Shown here one piece after another: positions 1 to 10,500 of a stretch of DNA of 58,999 nt. The notes under the pieces are model-generated. The model searched no databases and was not told the origin of the DNA. It was given only the letters and a program-made list of their open reading frames with translations. The DNA lies in NCBI GenBank assembly GCA_003573635.1, contig QUTJ01031851.1, positions 1-58,999 on the forward strand, in the 5' to 3' direction. Both the position numbers and the translations under genes were made by a program. Source of the stretch: Goniomonas avonlea. Lineage: Eukaryota; Cryptophyceae; Goniomonadida; Goniomonadaceae. Position 1 is the first letter of the stretch. The number at the start of each line of letters is the position of its first letter.

Positions 1-46
1 GTCTTATGTGCGTCTGGAGAGCGGGACATGAGCAGGCTGTGGTCGC

Positions 47-102
47 CAGCGTTTCTAGCAAAAAGTTCACATTGTTCACAGCGTTTCTAGCAAAAAGTTC
101 AC
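47..102. repeat. Pair of 24-bp direct repeats
   Basis: Positions 47-70 and 79-102 are identical over 24 bases (core GTTTCTAGCAAAAAGTTCAC), separated by 8 bases, so the period is 32 bp. The sequence is AT-richer than the surroundings. It looks like a simple local tandem duplication. There is no inverted terminal structure or target-site pattern that would suggest a mobile element. Confidence 0.9.
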
Positions 103-125
103 CCTGGGATGAGACTGTGTTGGTG

Positions 126-163
126 TTGGTGACTGGCGACTTTGGTGACTCATGTTGGTGACT
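126..163. repeat. Three copies of TTGGTGACT
   Basis: The nonamer TTGGTGACT occurs at 126-134, 142-150 and 155-163, within a GT-rich stretch. It lies in presumed intron or 3' flank of the minus-strand gene. No function is evident. Confidence 0.8.
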
Positions 164-376
164 GTCTGTCTCTCACGCTTGCCTGTGTACTGGCGTGACC
201 CAACAACAGGTCGTTGTCACGGCTCGGGCACCTAAATAAAGTGAGGTTGGGATCCACCAGCAGGTGAACCGATTCGACCGATTAGAACAGGGAGGTTACC
301 CAATTTCGATTCAGAAATTCACGACTGCAAACCTCAGACAAGGCATCATCCAAGAATAAAGAGAGGGTCAAGTTAC

Positions 377-1261
377 CTTGTCTCGAAGAAACGGGAGTCC
401 GCCTGCTTCAATCACAAGAGCTGCAACATCCACATGACCAGAAGCAACTGCTTCATGGAGAGGTGTTACTCCGTCCTGCCAGGAAATGTCGGGTGCTGAA
501 TGCGCTGCAGCATTGCAGTCAACTTGAGAGTCACCACAAAAGGCAGATCAATATGCAGGTCAGGTAGGTGCGCGTGCGCGCGCGCTTGTGTGTGTCCTTC
601 GTTGTTGGTGTTTGTGGTGCGAATCTCAAACGACTCACCCAAGCTGGCAAGTTGGCTGAATTGGCATCCAAGAGCTGCTCCACCGCCTCACCATCACCCC
701 GACTTGCGGCAACATGCAGTGGGCGTGCCTGTTCTTCGTACCTCTTCCACCCAACCCCTCGGCTGCACTGTGCCAGAGAAGCCTTGGCAGACTCAAACCC
801 TTCAAAAGGAATCACTAAAATAGACCGTGTGCCGGAGCCAAATCACTCACCAATCACCTGCGCCGATGGCGACACTCGAACGTTGAAAGGATAAGGTGAC
901 GTTAACTGAGCACTGACTTGGGCCATCACTGGAAACCCGGACCAAGGATCTGCCCCAAGCTTGGCTGCTCGGACTATCTGCGGAACCTTCCTGGGCTGGG
1001 CCGATATAAGCTGGATGGGTTCTCGAGGTGTTTCCACAAACATACCAAACGGCCCTCACATGCTTTCTTGTGAACTGCGTTCCGCAGATCCGAGTCGGAC
1101 AACGTCAGCGGAGCTGGCGGAAGCTGCTCCGATGGGACCACAGTTGCGGGGTTCTGTGAATGGCGAAAACGAAACCAACAGACTGTTGAGACTATCAGGG
1201 ATCTTTTCTACTTTGATCATTTCGTTCTTACCACTCTGGGCCTGTGGTGTCTCCATTTCAT
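377..1261 (-). CDS. Ankyrin-repeat protein, 5' part, five exons (3' end not resolved)
   Basis: Proposed exons on the minus strand are 1261-1232, 1153-1046, 1010-851, 814-639 and 475-377. They join in phase to give about 191 residues. Introns are 78, 35, 36 and 163 nt, with donors GTAAGA, GTATGT, GTGAGT and GTGAGT, all ending in AG. Retention of the 36-nt intron gives an in-frame stop at once, and retention of the 163-nt intron gives one after about 34 codons. Exon 2 reads DLRNAVHKKACEGRL, the usual opening helix of an ankyrin region. Exons 4 and 5 join to give PLHVAASRGDGEAVEQLLD, then W plus DGVTPLHEAVASGHVDV, which are clear ankyrin repeats. Exon 5 is exactly 33 codons, one repeat. Ankyrin repeats bind protein partners; the partner and role here are unknown. 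Exons 4 and 5 are secure, exons 2 and 3 likely, and the 10-codon first exon with its ATG is provisional. The gene is divergent from the giant gene, with 277 bp between start codons. Confidence 0.72.
568..595. repeat. Alternating purine-pyrimidine (CG/GT) tract inside an ankyrin-gene intron
   Basis: Positions 568-585 alternate strictly between purine and pyrimidine, mostly CG dinucleotides. After a one-base break they continue as (GT)4 at 588-595. The tract lies wholly inside the 163-nt fourth intron of the minus-strand gene. Such tracts can adopt left-handed DNA and are prone to length change. Nothing here shows that this one has a role. Confidence 0.8.
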
Positions 1262-1538
1262 GAGTCTCACCTCAATGATGCCTTGAATTTTTTGTTTGAA
1301 CAGAAGTTTGATTTACCTTGATAAGCCCTGAAGGTTGCGCGCTCCAAGTCGAATACAATTCAATATATGAGATTGTATGAACGACGCTGAGTTTGACGTC
1401 AGATTTTGACGGCGTGTTGTAGGGCACATTTTTTAGGATAGGATTGCTGAGAAAGCCGTTCGCTGTTCAAGAGCGCGGCGCGGGTGTGGAGCGCCAAGAC
1501 TGCAACGGAAGTGTTCTTGGTAGAACAACCATACAGCC
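1262..1538. promoter_or_regulatory. Divergent intergenic region, likely bidirectional promoter
   Basis: Only 277 bp separate the proposed ankyrin ATG (minus) from the ATG of the giant gene (plus), so both promoters must lie here unless a 5' untranslated exon lies elsewhere. The region is locally AT-richer than either gene. It holds a TATAT stretch at 1364-1368, flanked by a 7-bp inverted repeat (ATACAAT 1353-1359, ATTGTAT 1372-1378), and a palindromic TGACGTCA at 1394-1401. I see no reading frame with coding character. On the minus strand a possible donor (GTGAGA) just upstream of the ankyrin ATG leaves open an additional 5' exon. Confidence 0.6.
1394..1401. promoter_or_regulatory. Palindromic TGACGTCA, CRE/ATF-type bZIP site
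   Basis: TGACGTCA is a perfect 8-bp palindrome and the classical binding site of CREB/ATF-class bZIP factors in many eukaryotes. It sits 138 bp upstream of the giant gene's start codon and 133 bp from the ankyrin start, near the middle of the divergent promoter. Chance occurrence of an 8-mer in 277 bp is low but not negligible, so function is inference. Confidence 0.4.
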
Positions 1539-1586
1539 ATGCAATCTCTGATTGTGTTTGCTGTGTTGTTCACTGCAGTTGGCGCA
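1539..1586 (+). other. Signal peptide of the giant protein
   Basis: The first 16 residues, MQSLIVFAVLFTAVGA, form a short uncharged hydrophobic stretch ending in a small-residue V-G-A motif before A-P-D, a typical signal peptidase site. There is no basic n-region, so it is a little atypical. The first IPT-like unit starts within about five residues of the predicted cleavage site. The mature protein therefore begins directly with the repeat array. Confidence 0.75.
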
Positions 1587-4500
1587 GCTCCAGACTTGTC
1601 GTCTCTGATTGTCGCCAACGGTGCTGCTACTGGCGCCACCTCTGTCACCGTGCTCGGTACGGGTTTTGGGGCCGGGGCAGATGAGAGTTCTCGTGTTACG
1701 ACAGGTAGAACTGTATGTGGAAGTACTCTCTGGAAGTCCTCCTCCTCGGTGGTTTGTAAGACCATTGCTGGGGATGGATACTTGCAGCTTATGGCGATTT
1801 CTGCCAATTCTGCTCTGGGGAGGAGCACTATGACCTCTGCATGGTCCCATAACCGAATTACTCTTTCCTCTGTTGTGTATTCAAATGGGCCAGCAACAGG
1901 AGCAGTCAGTGTGACCGCGGTTGGGTCAAACATGGGTCCAGGGGTTTCTCGGCGGGTGCGATATGGTGGCTCAGGGTGTGAAAGCACCAACTGGATATCT
2001 GAGACCGCAGTGACTGGCAAGCTGCCTCGTATCACTAGGACCAAGACTGTGAACATCGCTGTCACACTATCCGGGCGAGCAGGCTCTGCGTTGATGAGCT
2101 TCACCTTTGATGGCCCCGCAGGCAGCTCGCTTGTTCGAACGAACGCGGGCGCAACTGGCTCGTCCAGTGTTACTGTAGTTGGGTCCAACATAGGCGCATT
2201 AGCGAGCACCAAACGTGCTCGAGTGAGCGGTACAGCAACCGAGTCCACAGTGTGGCTGTCGTCGTCAACTCTACAATGCAAGAGTAGCGAGGGCGGTTTT
2301 CTCTCGCGATTCGTTCTTATCACCACAGGTCTCGACGTTTCAGCGGGCACAATCACGAGTGTGTTTTCAACTGCAGCCCAAATCAGCTCTATTGTTCCGA
2401 CCAACATTGTCCGGACGGGTGCCGTCAGCGTGACGGTAGTGGGAAGGTCGAATGGCTTCTATTCACGCACTAACCGAATCGCAAGACTAGGCGGCACAGG
2501 GACCCTGGCCACCGGGTGGGTTTCAGATTCATCCGTTCGTTGCAGAATAGCCACTGTTATTTGGTCTGGTCGGCGCATGGTGCTCACCGGTCACGGAGCT
2601 CTGACATCTCTTACTGCTGCATTCTCCACGACAGTCTTTGCAGCGAGCTCTGCGCTCAGGGCCAATTCGGGAAGAACCGGTGCGACCAGCGTGACAGTGA
2701 TGGGAACGAACCTTGGTCGCCTGGACCGCACTGGGCGGTCACGGATTGGTGGTTCCGGGTGTGAAGTGGCGCACTGGGTGTCTGAGACGTCGGTTAAGTG
2801 CAAGTGGGGCAAGGTTCTGTCTACTGGGCGGTCTCTTGCCGTGACCTCAGGCTATGAGGAGGTTACAACCATGGCGACTGCGTTTTCGTCCGCAGAATCA
2901 ACTGCTGTCACAGGTTCAAGCCTCGCGAATGGCGCTGCGACCGGGGCGACGAGTGTGACTGTGCTCGGGTCGAACCTGGCAGGGTCTGACCGTAGTGCTC
3001 GCGCCCGTCTCGGAGCGTCAGGGACCGAGAGCACAGTGTGGAGCTCGGCATCGAGCATTGTGTCCAAGTCTGCAGCGATCGCCGGGGTTGGCAGGAGGAT
3101 TGCGCTCTCTGCTGAAACAGGTTCCGCCGTCAACACGATTACCAGGGCGTTTTCTGCCGCAGCAGCTGTGAGCTCGTCTATTGCAGCCAACGGTGGTCGC
3201 ACTGGCGCAACAAGTGTGACTGTCGTAGGCTCAAACTTCGGCGAGCTGGATCGGAGTGCGCGGGGGCAGGTGGGAGCTACTGCTGGCATGGCGACAACCT
3301 GGCTGTCCGATTCGTCGGTGCCGTGCAAGATCGCCGTCGTTGGGGCTCCTGGGCGCGCCGTGATAATGACCTCTGGAGTGAGCGGAGCGGGAACGATGGT
3401 CAACGCATTTTCGGCTGCCCTCCTTTTGAGCTCTGCCATTGCGGCCAATTCGGTCATGACGGGCGCGACGAGCGTGACAGTCGTGGGATCAAATGTTGGC
3501 GATTCGGATCGCAGTACGCGAGGGCGGATTGGAGGCTCAGGGTTCGAAGTGACGGCCTGGGTTTCGGCGACCACACTTCGGGGTAAGACAGGCGACATTC
3601 GGTCGACTGGGAGGGGCCTGGTCGTTACCTCAGGGCATGCGGCGACAATGCTTGCTGCGTTTTCATCTTCGTTTGTGCAGGCTAGTTCTGCTGTCGCAGC
3701 AAACGCAGTTACAACAGCCGCGACGACCGTAACAGTAGTGGGATCGAGTGCTGGGCGCGTGGATAGGAGTGGACGAATTCTGGTGGGTGGTTCGGGGTGC
3801 GAAGGGACTCGGTGGGTGTCGGAGACGGCCGTCCGTTGCAAAGTCGAAAGCGGTCGAGGTGTGGGGCGTGCCGTGGCACTTTCCTCAGGCAACAATGTGG
3901 TGACAGCTGCCGCGATGTTTTCTTCAGCAATTGTGTCGATGAGCTCCGCTGTTCGGGCCAATTCAGTTCGGACCGGCGCGACAAGTGTGACCGTTTTTGG
4001 GGCGCAATTTGGAGAAGTGGATCGCAGTTTGCAGGGGCGAATTGGGGGCTCTGGCTGCGAGGTTACTAGTTGGTCGACTGAAACTTCCCTGCGGTGCAAG
4101 CTGGGCGTCATCACGATGACCGGGCGCTCCATCGCTGCCACTTCTGGCGTCAGTATCATGGGCACAATGGAGTCTGCGTTCTCCTCTGCCTCAGGGACAG
4201 TGCCGACTGCGACTGCTGCTTCCAATGGTGCGGCCACCGGGGCGACAAGCGTGACTGTTGTTGGGACGAACATGGGTGGGTCTGACCGTAGCGGTCGCAC
4301 CCGTGTGGGGGGCTCAGGGACTGAGGTCACTGTTTGGAGCTCGTCGTCAAGCGTTGTGTCCAAGTCCGCAGCGATTGCTGGGGTTGGGAGGAGGCTGGCG
4401 CTCTCTGCGGCTCAGGGTCCCGCACTGAACACACTCACCCGTGCGTTTTCTGCCGCGGCAGCCGTGAGCACGGTTGTCTCCGTCAATGGTGCTCGCACGG

Positions 4501-7500
4501 GCGCGACCAGTGTGACAGTCGTGGGCTCCAACCTTGGTGAGCCAGATCACAGCACGCGGGGGAAAATCGGTGGGAGTCCGTCCGCAGCGACGACCTGGGT
4601 GTCCGAGTCGTCATTGGTGTGTAGGAGTGCCGTGGTCGGATCCTCTGCTCGGAGCACGGCGGTGACCTCTGGGATGAACGGTGTGGGCACGATGACGAAC
4701 GCGTTCTCTACGACGCTACTGTCAACGAGCTCCGCGGTAGCTGTCAACTCGATTATGACGGGCTCGACGAGCGTGACGGTGGTGGGGTCGAACGTCGGTC
4801 GCGTTGATCGCAGCGGCCGGGGGCGTGTCGGTGGCTCAGGGTGTGAAGTGACACTGTGGGTGTCGCAGACTGCGGTGCGGTGCAAGGTGGGCAAGATCGC
4901 GCCTTCAGGGTTGAGCGTCGCCGTTACTTCCGGCTCCATGGCGACGATTGCTGCTGCCTTCTCGTCAGGTGTCAGTCTTGCCAGCTCTGCGGTTCCAGCC
5001 AACGCCGCCACGACCGGCGCCATGAGTGTGACGGTTGTGGGGTCTAACGTGGCTGGGGTGGATCGCAGCGCGCGGGTACGCGTGCGTGACTCCGGTGTTG
5101 AGATGACTACTTGGGTTTCGTCCTCGGTGGTCCGGTGCAAAGTTATGAGGGGCCTCGGTTTTGGGCTTAGGGTGGCGTTGACGACTGCTCAGAAAGTTGG
5201 GTCAGCTAATTCCATGTTTACTTCCTCCGCCGTGGTCGTGAGCTCGGTCACCGTGACGAATACGGTGACCACCGGTGCATTGAGTGTGACCGTTGTTGGT
5301 AGAAACGTGGGTGGGGAGGATCGCAGTGCGCGTGGGCGTATGGGGGGTTCTGTGTGTGATGTGACACTTTGGTTGTCGCAAACTAGTCTCCAGTGCAAGT
5401 CAGGGGTCACCCTGTCGTCTGGACGGTCAGTAGCCGTCACCTCCGGTCTCGGCGTCACTGGCACGATGACGGCTCCGTTTTCTTCTACTCTTGGAGCTGC
5501 TCCAACAGGCCTGGCCCCAGCCAACGGCGCGACCACCGGGGCTACCAGTGTCACCGTTGTTGGGACGAACATGGGGGACAGCGATGTTAGCGGTCGTGCA
5601 CGACTTGGTGGATCTACTTGTGAAATGACCACATGGAGTTCCTCGACAAGCTTCCCTGGTAAAGCTCCGTCAAATGTCGCCTTAGGCAGATGCCTGGTGC
5701 TGTCTGCTGGAGCCGGTGCTTCGCCAAACACTCTTGCAAGTGCGTTTTCGTGTTCCCTCGGCTTGGTAAGCTCTGCGATAGCAGCCAATGGCGCTCGCAC
5801 TGGAGCGATGAGTGTGACAGTCGTCGGCTCTAACGTCGGTGAGCGAGATCGGAGTGCGCGGGGGAAAATCGGTGGGAGTCCGTCCGCAGCGACGACCTGG
5901 GTGTCTGAGTCGTCGGTGATGTGCAGGAGTGCCGTGGTCGGAGCTTCTGTTAGGAGCTTGGCCGTGACGTCAGGCGTGAACAGTGTGGGAACGATGGTGA
6001 ATGCGTTCTCGACAACGCTCTTGTCCACGAGCTCTGCAGTTGCAGCCAACTCGATCATGACGGGCTCAACGAGCGTGACGGTGGTGGGGTCGAACGTCGG
6101 GCGTGTCGATCGCAGCGGCCGAGGGCGTGTCGGTGGCTCAGCGTGCGAGGTGACGGCGTGGGTGTCGCAGACTGCGGTGCGGTGCAAGGTGCCTAACGGA
6201 TTGAAAACCGGACTGGGACTGGCAGTTACTTCTGGCTCCATTGCGACGATTGCTGCTCCCTTCTCTTCAGCAATTGTGGCATTGAGCTCCGCTGTTCGGG
6301 CCAATTCAGTTCGGACCGGCGCAACAAGTGTGACCGTTCTTGGGTCGAATGTTGGGGGCGCGGATCGCAGTTTGCAGGGGCGAATTGGGGGCTCTGGCTG
6401 CGAGGCAACCCGTTGGGTGGCCTCGTCTTCCCTGCGGTGCAAGCTGGGTGTCATCACGACGTCCGGGCTTTCCATCGCTGCCACGGCTGCCGCTGGCAAC
6501 GTGGCAACGATGCTGTCTGCGTTCTCCTCTGCCTCAGGGACCGTGCCGACTGCGACTGCTGCTTCCAATGGTGCGGCCACCGGGGCGACAAGCGTGACTG
6601 TTGTTGGGACGAACATGGGTGGGTCTGACCGTAGCGGTCGCACCCGTGTGGGGGGCTCAGGGACTGAGGTCACTGTTTGGAGCTCGTCGTCAAGCGTTGT
6701 GTCCAAGTCCGCAGCGATTGCTGGGGTTGGGAGGAGGCTGGCGCTCTCTGCGGCTCAGGGTCCCGCACTGAACACACTCACCCGTGCGTTTTCTGCCGCG
6801 GCAGCCGTGAGCACGGTTGTCTCCGTCAATGGTGCTCGCACGGGCGCGACCAGTGTGACAGTCGTGGGCTCCAACCTTGGTGAGCCAGATCACAGCACGC
6901 GGGGGAAAATCGGTGGGAGTCCGTCCGCAGCGACGACCTGGGTGTCCGAGTCGTCATTGGTGTGTAGGAGTGCCGTGGTCGGATCCTCTGCTCGGAGCAC
7001 GGCGGTGACCTCTGGGATGAACGGTGTGGGCACGATGACGAACGCGTTCTCTACGACGCTACTGTCAACGAGCTCCGCGGTAGCTGTCAACTCGATTATG
7101 ACGGGCTCGACGAGCGTGACGGTGGTGGGGTCGAACGTCGGTCGTGTTGATCGCAGCGGCCGGGGGCGTGTCGGTGGCTCAGGGTGTGAAGTGACACTGT
7201 GGGTGTCGCAGACTGCGGTGCGGTGCAAGGTGGGCAAGATCGCGCCTTCAGGGTTGAGCGTCGCCGTTACTTCTGGCTCCATGGCGACGATTGCTGCTGC
7301 GTTTTCCTCTACTGAGCTCACTACAAGTTCAGTCGTTGTCACTAATGCGGCGAGAACTGGCGCCATGAGTGTGACGGTTGTGGGGTCTAACGTGGCTGGG
7401 GTGGATCGCAGTGGACGAGGACGCCTGGGGGGCTCTAGTGCTGACACGACTACTTGGATTTCAGAGAGTGCGGTCTATTGCAGGACGGGGGCACTCGGGA

Positions 7501-10500
7501 GGTCCAGCCTCTCTGTTGTTCTCACTGCCGGTAACTTGGCAACCATTGTCGCTGCTTTCTCGTCGCTGCGAGCCTCAGTGAGCAATTTCGTTGCTCACAA
7601 TACCTTCCCAACTGGTGCTGCAAGTGTCACTGTTGTTGGTGGTAGCATGGGTCTTCGTGGGTCGAGTGTCGGCTCACGTGTTGGTGGCTCGTCGTTCTTA
7701 GCCACTGTTTGGGTGTCAGACTCGGCCTTGGTCTGCAGGTCACCTGCTGCCGTTGGTGGGCTTGTCTCGCTCGTTGTCACGGCTATCGTTCGCTTCGATT
7801 CGGTGACGAATGCTGTGACGTACCGCTCCCAGCCCACAGTGAGCTCGGTTTTGTTTTCCAACACTCACGTCACGGGTGCCATGAGCGTGACCGTCGTAGG
7901 CACGAACATGGCCATGCTGTCGGTCAAATCGTCCAAGTCGCGGATCGGAGGCTCTGGCTCCCTGCTCACTGTCTGGTTGTCCAGCACCAGTGTCACGGGT
8001 AAGGCTGCGTTCTCGAGCGGCTTCGGCGGCCTCCGCGTCGCGATCACGACCAACGCAGTCGGGACCCTCACTAACGCGTTCTCGTCTTCCGTTCCCGACA
8101 CCAGCTCGTTTACACCCAGCAACCTTGTCGTTACCGGTGCAACAAGCGTCACTGTTGTCGGATCGAGCTTTGGTGCCCGCGACACCACACTTCGTACTCG
8201 CTTTAAGGGCTCTGCTGTTTCAACCTCTCGATGGCTCTCTGATACCGGTGTTCAAGGCAAAACCGTCGCTGGAACCCAGTCAACCTTTACAGTTGCAGTG
8301 ACGGCGGCACAAAGATCAAGCCGGGTCGTTCCTCTCACATACATCGGGCCATCCCTGAGTTCCTGCGTTGCTGCAAACTCACCGAACACGGGCGCGTACA
8401 GCGTCACACTGCTCGGTGCCACAATGGGGCATGCTGGGAGCGCCGGCGCGAGGACCAAGGCTACCCAAGGTCAAGCCACCACCTGGGTGAGCGAGTCCGC
8501 AGTTGTGTTGAAGACTGCCCCGGGTGTAACGGCGACCGCCCACTTGGCCGTTTCCGTGTTTGCGCAGGTCGGAAGCCTGCTGTCGGGGTTCACTTTCAAC
8601 ATCCAAATTCGTGCCAAAAGTAGTACAAGGGTGAACGGTCCCGCGACTGGAGCGACCAGTTTGACAATTACTGGAGCCTCAATGACACCCCACGATCATT
8701 CTGCGGGTGCCCTCATCGGCGGGAGTGCTAGCGAGCGTGGAGAGTGGATCTCTGAGACGGTTGTCAAGTGCAAGCTGCCTGCCTCTGTCTTGTCAGGCTT
8801 ATCTATCGCGTTGACAGTCGGCAGTCTCCTCCGATCCCGTGACACCCTCACACGAGCCTTGTCATTTGACGGCTTCAGTACGACTGCCTACAGACTTACG
8901 AACACTCCTGTCACTGGTGCCGCCAGTGTGACAGTGTACGGTTTCAGATTCGGCACTGTGCGTCGCACCAACACCGGGCGCTCCGGAGGCACTGCTCAGG
9001 AAGTGTCACGCTGGGTGTCCGACACTGTCGTCGGCGCCAAGCAAGCCGCAGGCATGAACCCTGGACGTGTCATGGGCCTCACTGTGCTCCCTGTTCCGCA
9101 GAAGGCGTCCTTGACCCAGCTCATCACCTATGATGCTGAGGTAGTGTCGGCCCTTGTGAAAACGAACGACGTCTCCACTGGATCCAGCAGTGTAACGGTT
9201 GTTGGGACCAACATTGGGGTGCGGTCATTCACTTCCAGGACACGTATGGATGGAACTAGCACTTCGGTCACCACCTGGGTGTCAAGCAGTTGCGTGCGAG
9301 GCAAGATTCCCGGTTTTTCAATCGTGACAATACTTTGGACTCTCACAGTCGGCACAGTCAACAACGTGGCCACTCTCACGAATGCCTTCACCCTGGCACG
9401 CGCGCTCGTAAGTTCGTCCGTCGGAACCAACGTGGCCACAACCGGAACTTCTTCTGTCACTGTTGTTGGCTCCAGCTTGGGATTTACGGATGCCTCATTG
9501 AAGCAGCGCATCGCTGTGACGACTGCCCAGTCAACGCGCTGGGAATCTGAGACATCTCTGATGGCGAGAGTCCCAGGCGGCCACAAAACGGCTGTGTCAT
9601 ACATCACGACGCTGGGTAATGCCAAAGGAACGGTCGCGCAACTGTTCACCTTCAATCACGCTGGAGTGTCTGACCTCGTGCGCGTCAACGGTCCTACCAC
9701 AGGCTCCGCGAGTCTGACCCTTGTCGGCGTCAACCTCTTCGGCGTGGATGACTCCGCCAGAGTCCGTTTCGGTTTTAGTCGCGCGGTGGCCACCCTATGG
9801 GTGTCGACTACCACTCTCCGAGTAAAGCCCGGGGACGGTATTCGGCGCGCGCGAAGAATGGTGACGACGATTTCTGGGCTACATTTGGTTTCGGTCACGA
9901 ACGTGTTCACTTACGACACTGTTGGGCCCGGGACTTCGCTGCGGAGACTCAACGGCCCGTCGTCGGGCGGCACTAGCGTCACTGTGTATGGTGCCGGCTT
10001 TGGGAAGAGCGGCTTCACTGACCAAGCCAACTTTGGTGGATCAGCGCTGGAGAACAATCGCTGGGTGTCAGACTCGAGCTTCAGTCTCAAGATGGCTGGG
10101 GGTTTCTCACAATCGCTTCACGTGGCTGTGACTGTTCCGAGCTCCTCTCTCGCCACTGCGACTCAAGCTTGGAGCTTCGATAGGCACAAGCTCAGTACTC
10201 TCGTGGTGGCGAATGCCGCTGCCACAGGTGCTACCAGTGTTACAGTGGTGGGGATTACAATCTCTACCAACTCTTCGCCCAAAGTTCGTGTCGCTGGATC
10301 GAGATGTTCCTCGACCGTTTGGGTGTCAGACTCAAGCGTACATTGCAAGGTTGTTGGTCAACCGTTTGGTGGCTCTGGTAGCAACCTCGCGGTTGCTTCG
10401 ACTGTTCTCACATATCTGCCCGAGGGCACCTTCTCTCGGGTGTTTAGCTACCTTGATCCACAGGTTAGCAGTGGAAGCATCAGCAACGTGGCAGTCACTG

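Larger units (their letters stand above)
1..376. other. Region without a supportable gene, downstream of the ankyrin exons
   Basis: This stretch lies 3' of the last ankyrin exon I can place on the minus strand. It begins on that strand with a splice donor (GTAACTTG, 369-376), so it is intron at least at its right-hand end. Several AG acceptors follow on the minus strand, but each one I tried in the required phase 0 meets a stop within a few codons and shows no ankyrin pattern. The next exon is therefore either very short and terminal, or lies beyond position 1. On the plus strand I see no coding sequence. The only structure is the two sets of short direct repeats listed separately. Confidence 0.5.

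Noticed and set aside
1-376. Possible mobile-element remnant around the 24-bp direct repeats
   Set aside because: There are no terminal inverted repeats, no target duplication and no element-encoded protein; a simple local duplication is enough.
500-894. Plus-strand open frames over the ankyrin exons
   Set aside because: They are low-complexity Cys/Arg/Ser-rich frames antisense to a clear ankyrin exon with good splice sites.
2852-6706. Long antisense reading frames (503 codons at 2852-4363 and 505 codons at 5189-6706)
   Set aside because: They lie opposite the repeat array and merely mirror it: their proline/valine/threonine-rich repeats are what reverse-complemented SVTVVG-type codons give. 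They break wherever the plus-strand units drift.
2646-7580. CRISPR-like or satellite DNA interpretation of the regular repeats
   Set aside because: The period is in whole codons, changes between copies are mostly silent, and the frame is kept. It is a protein repeat.
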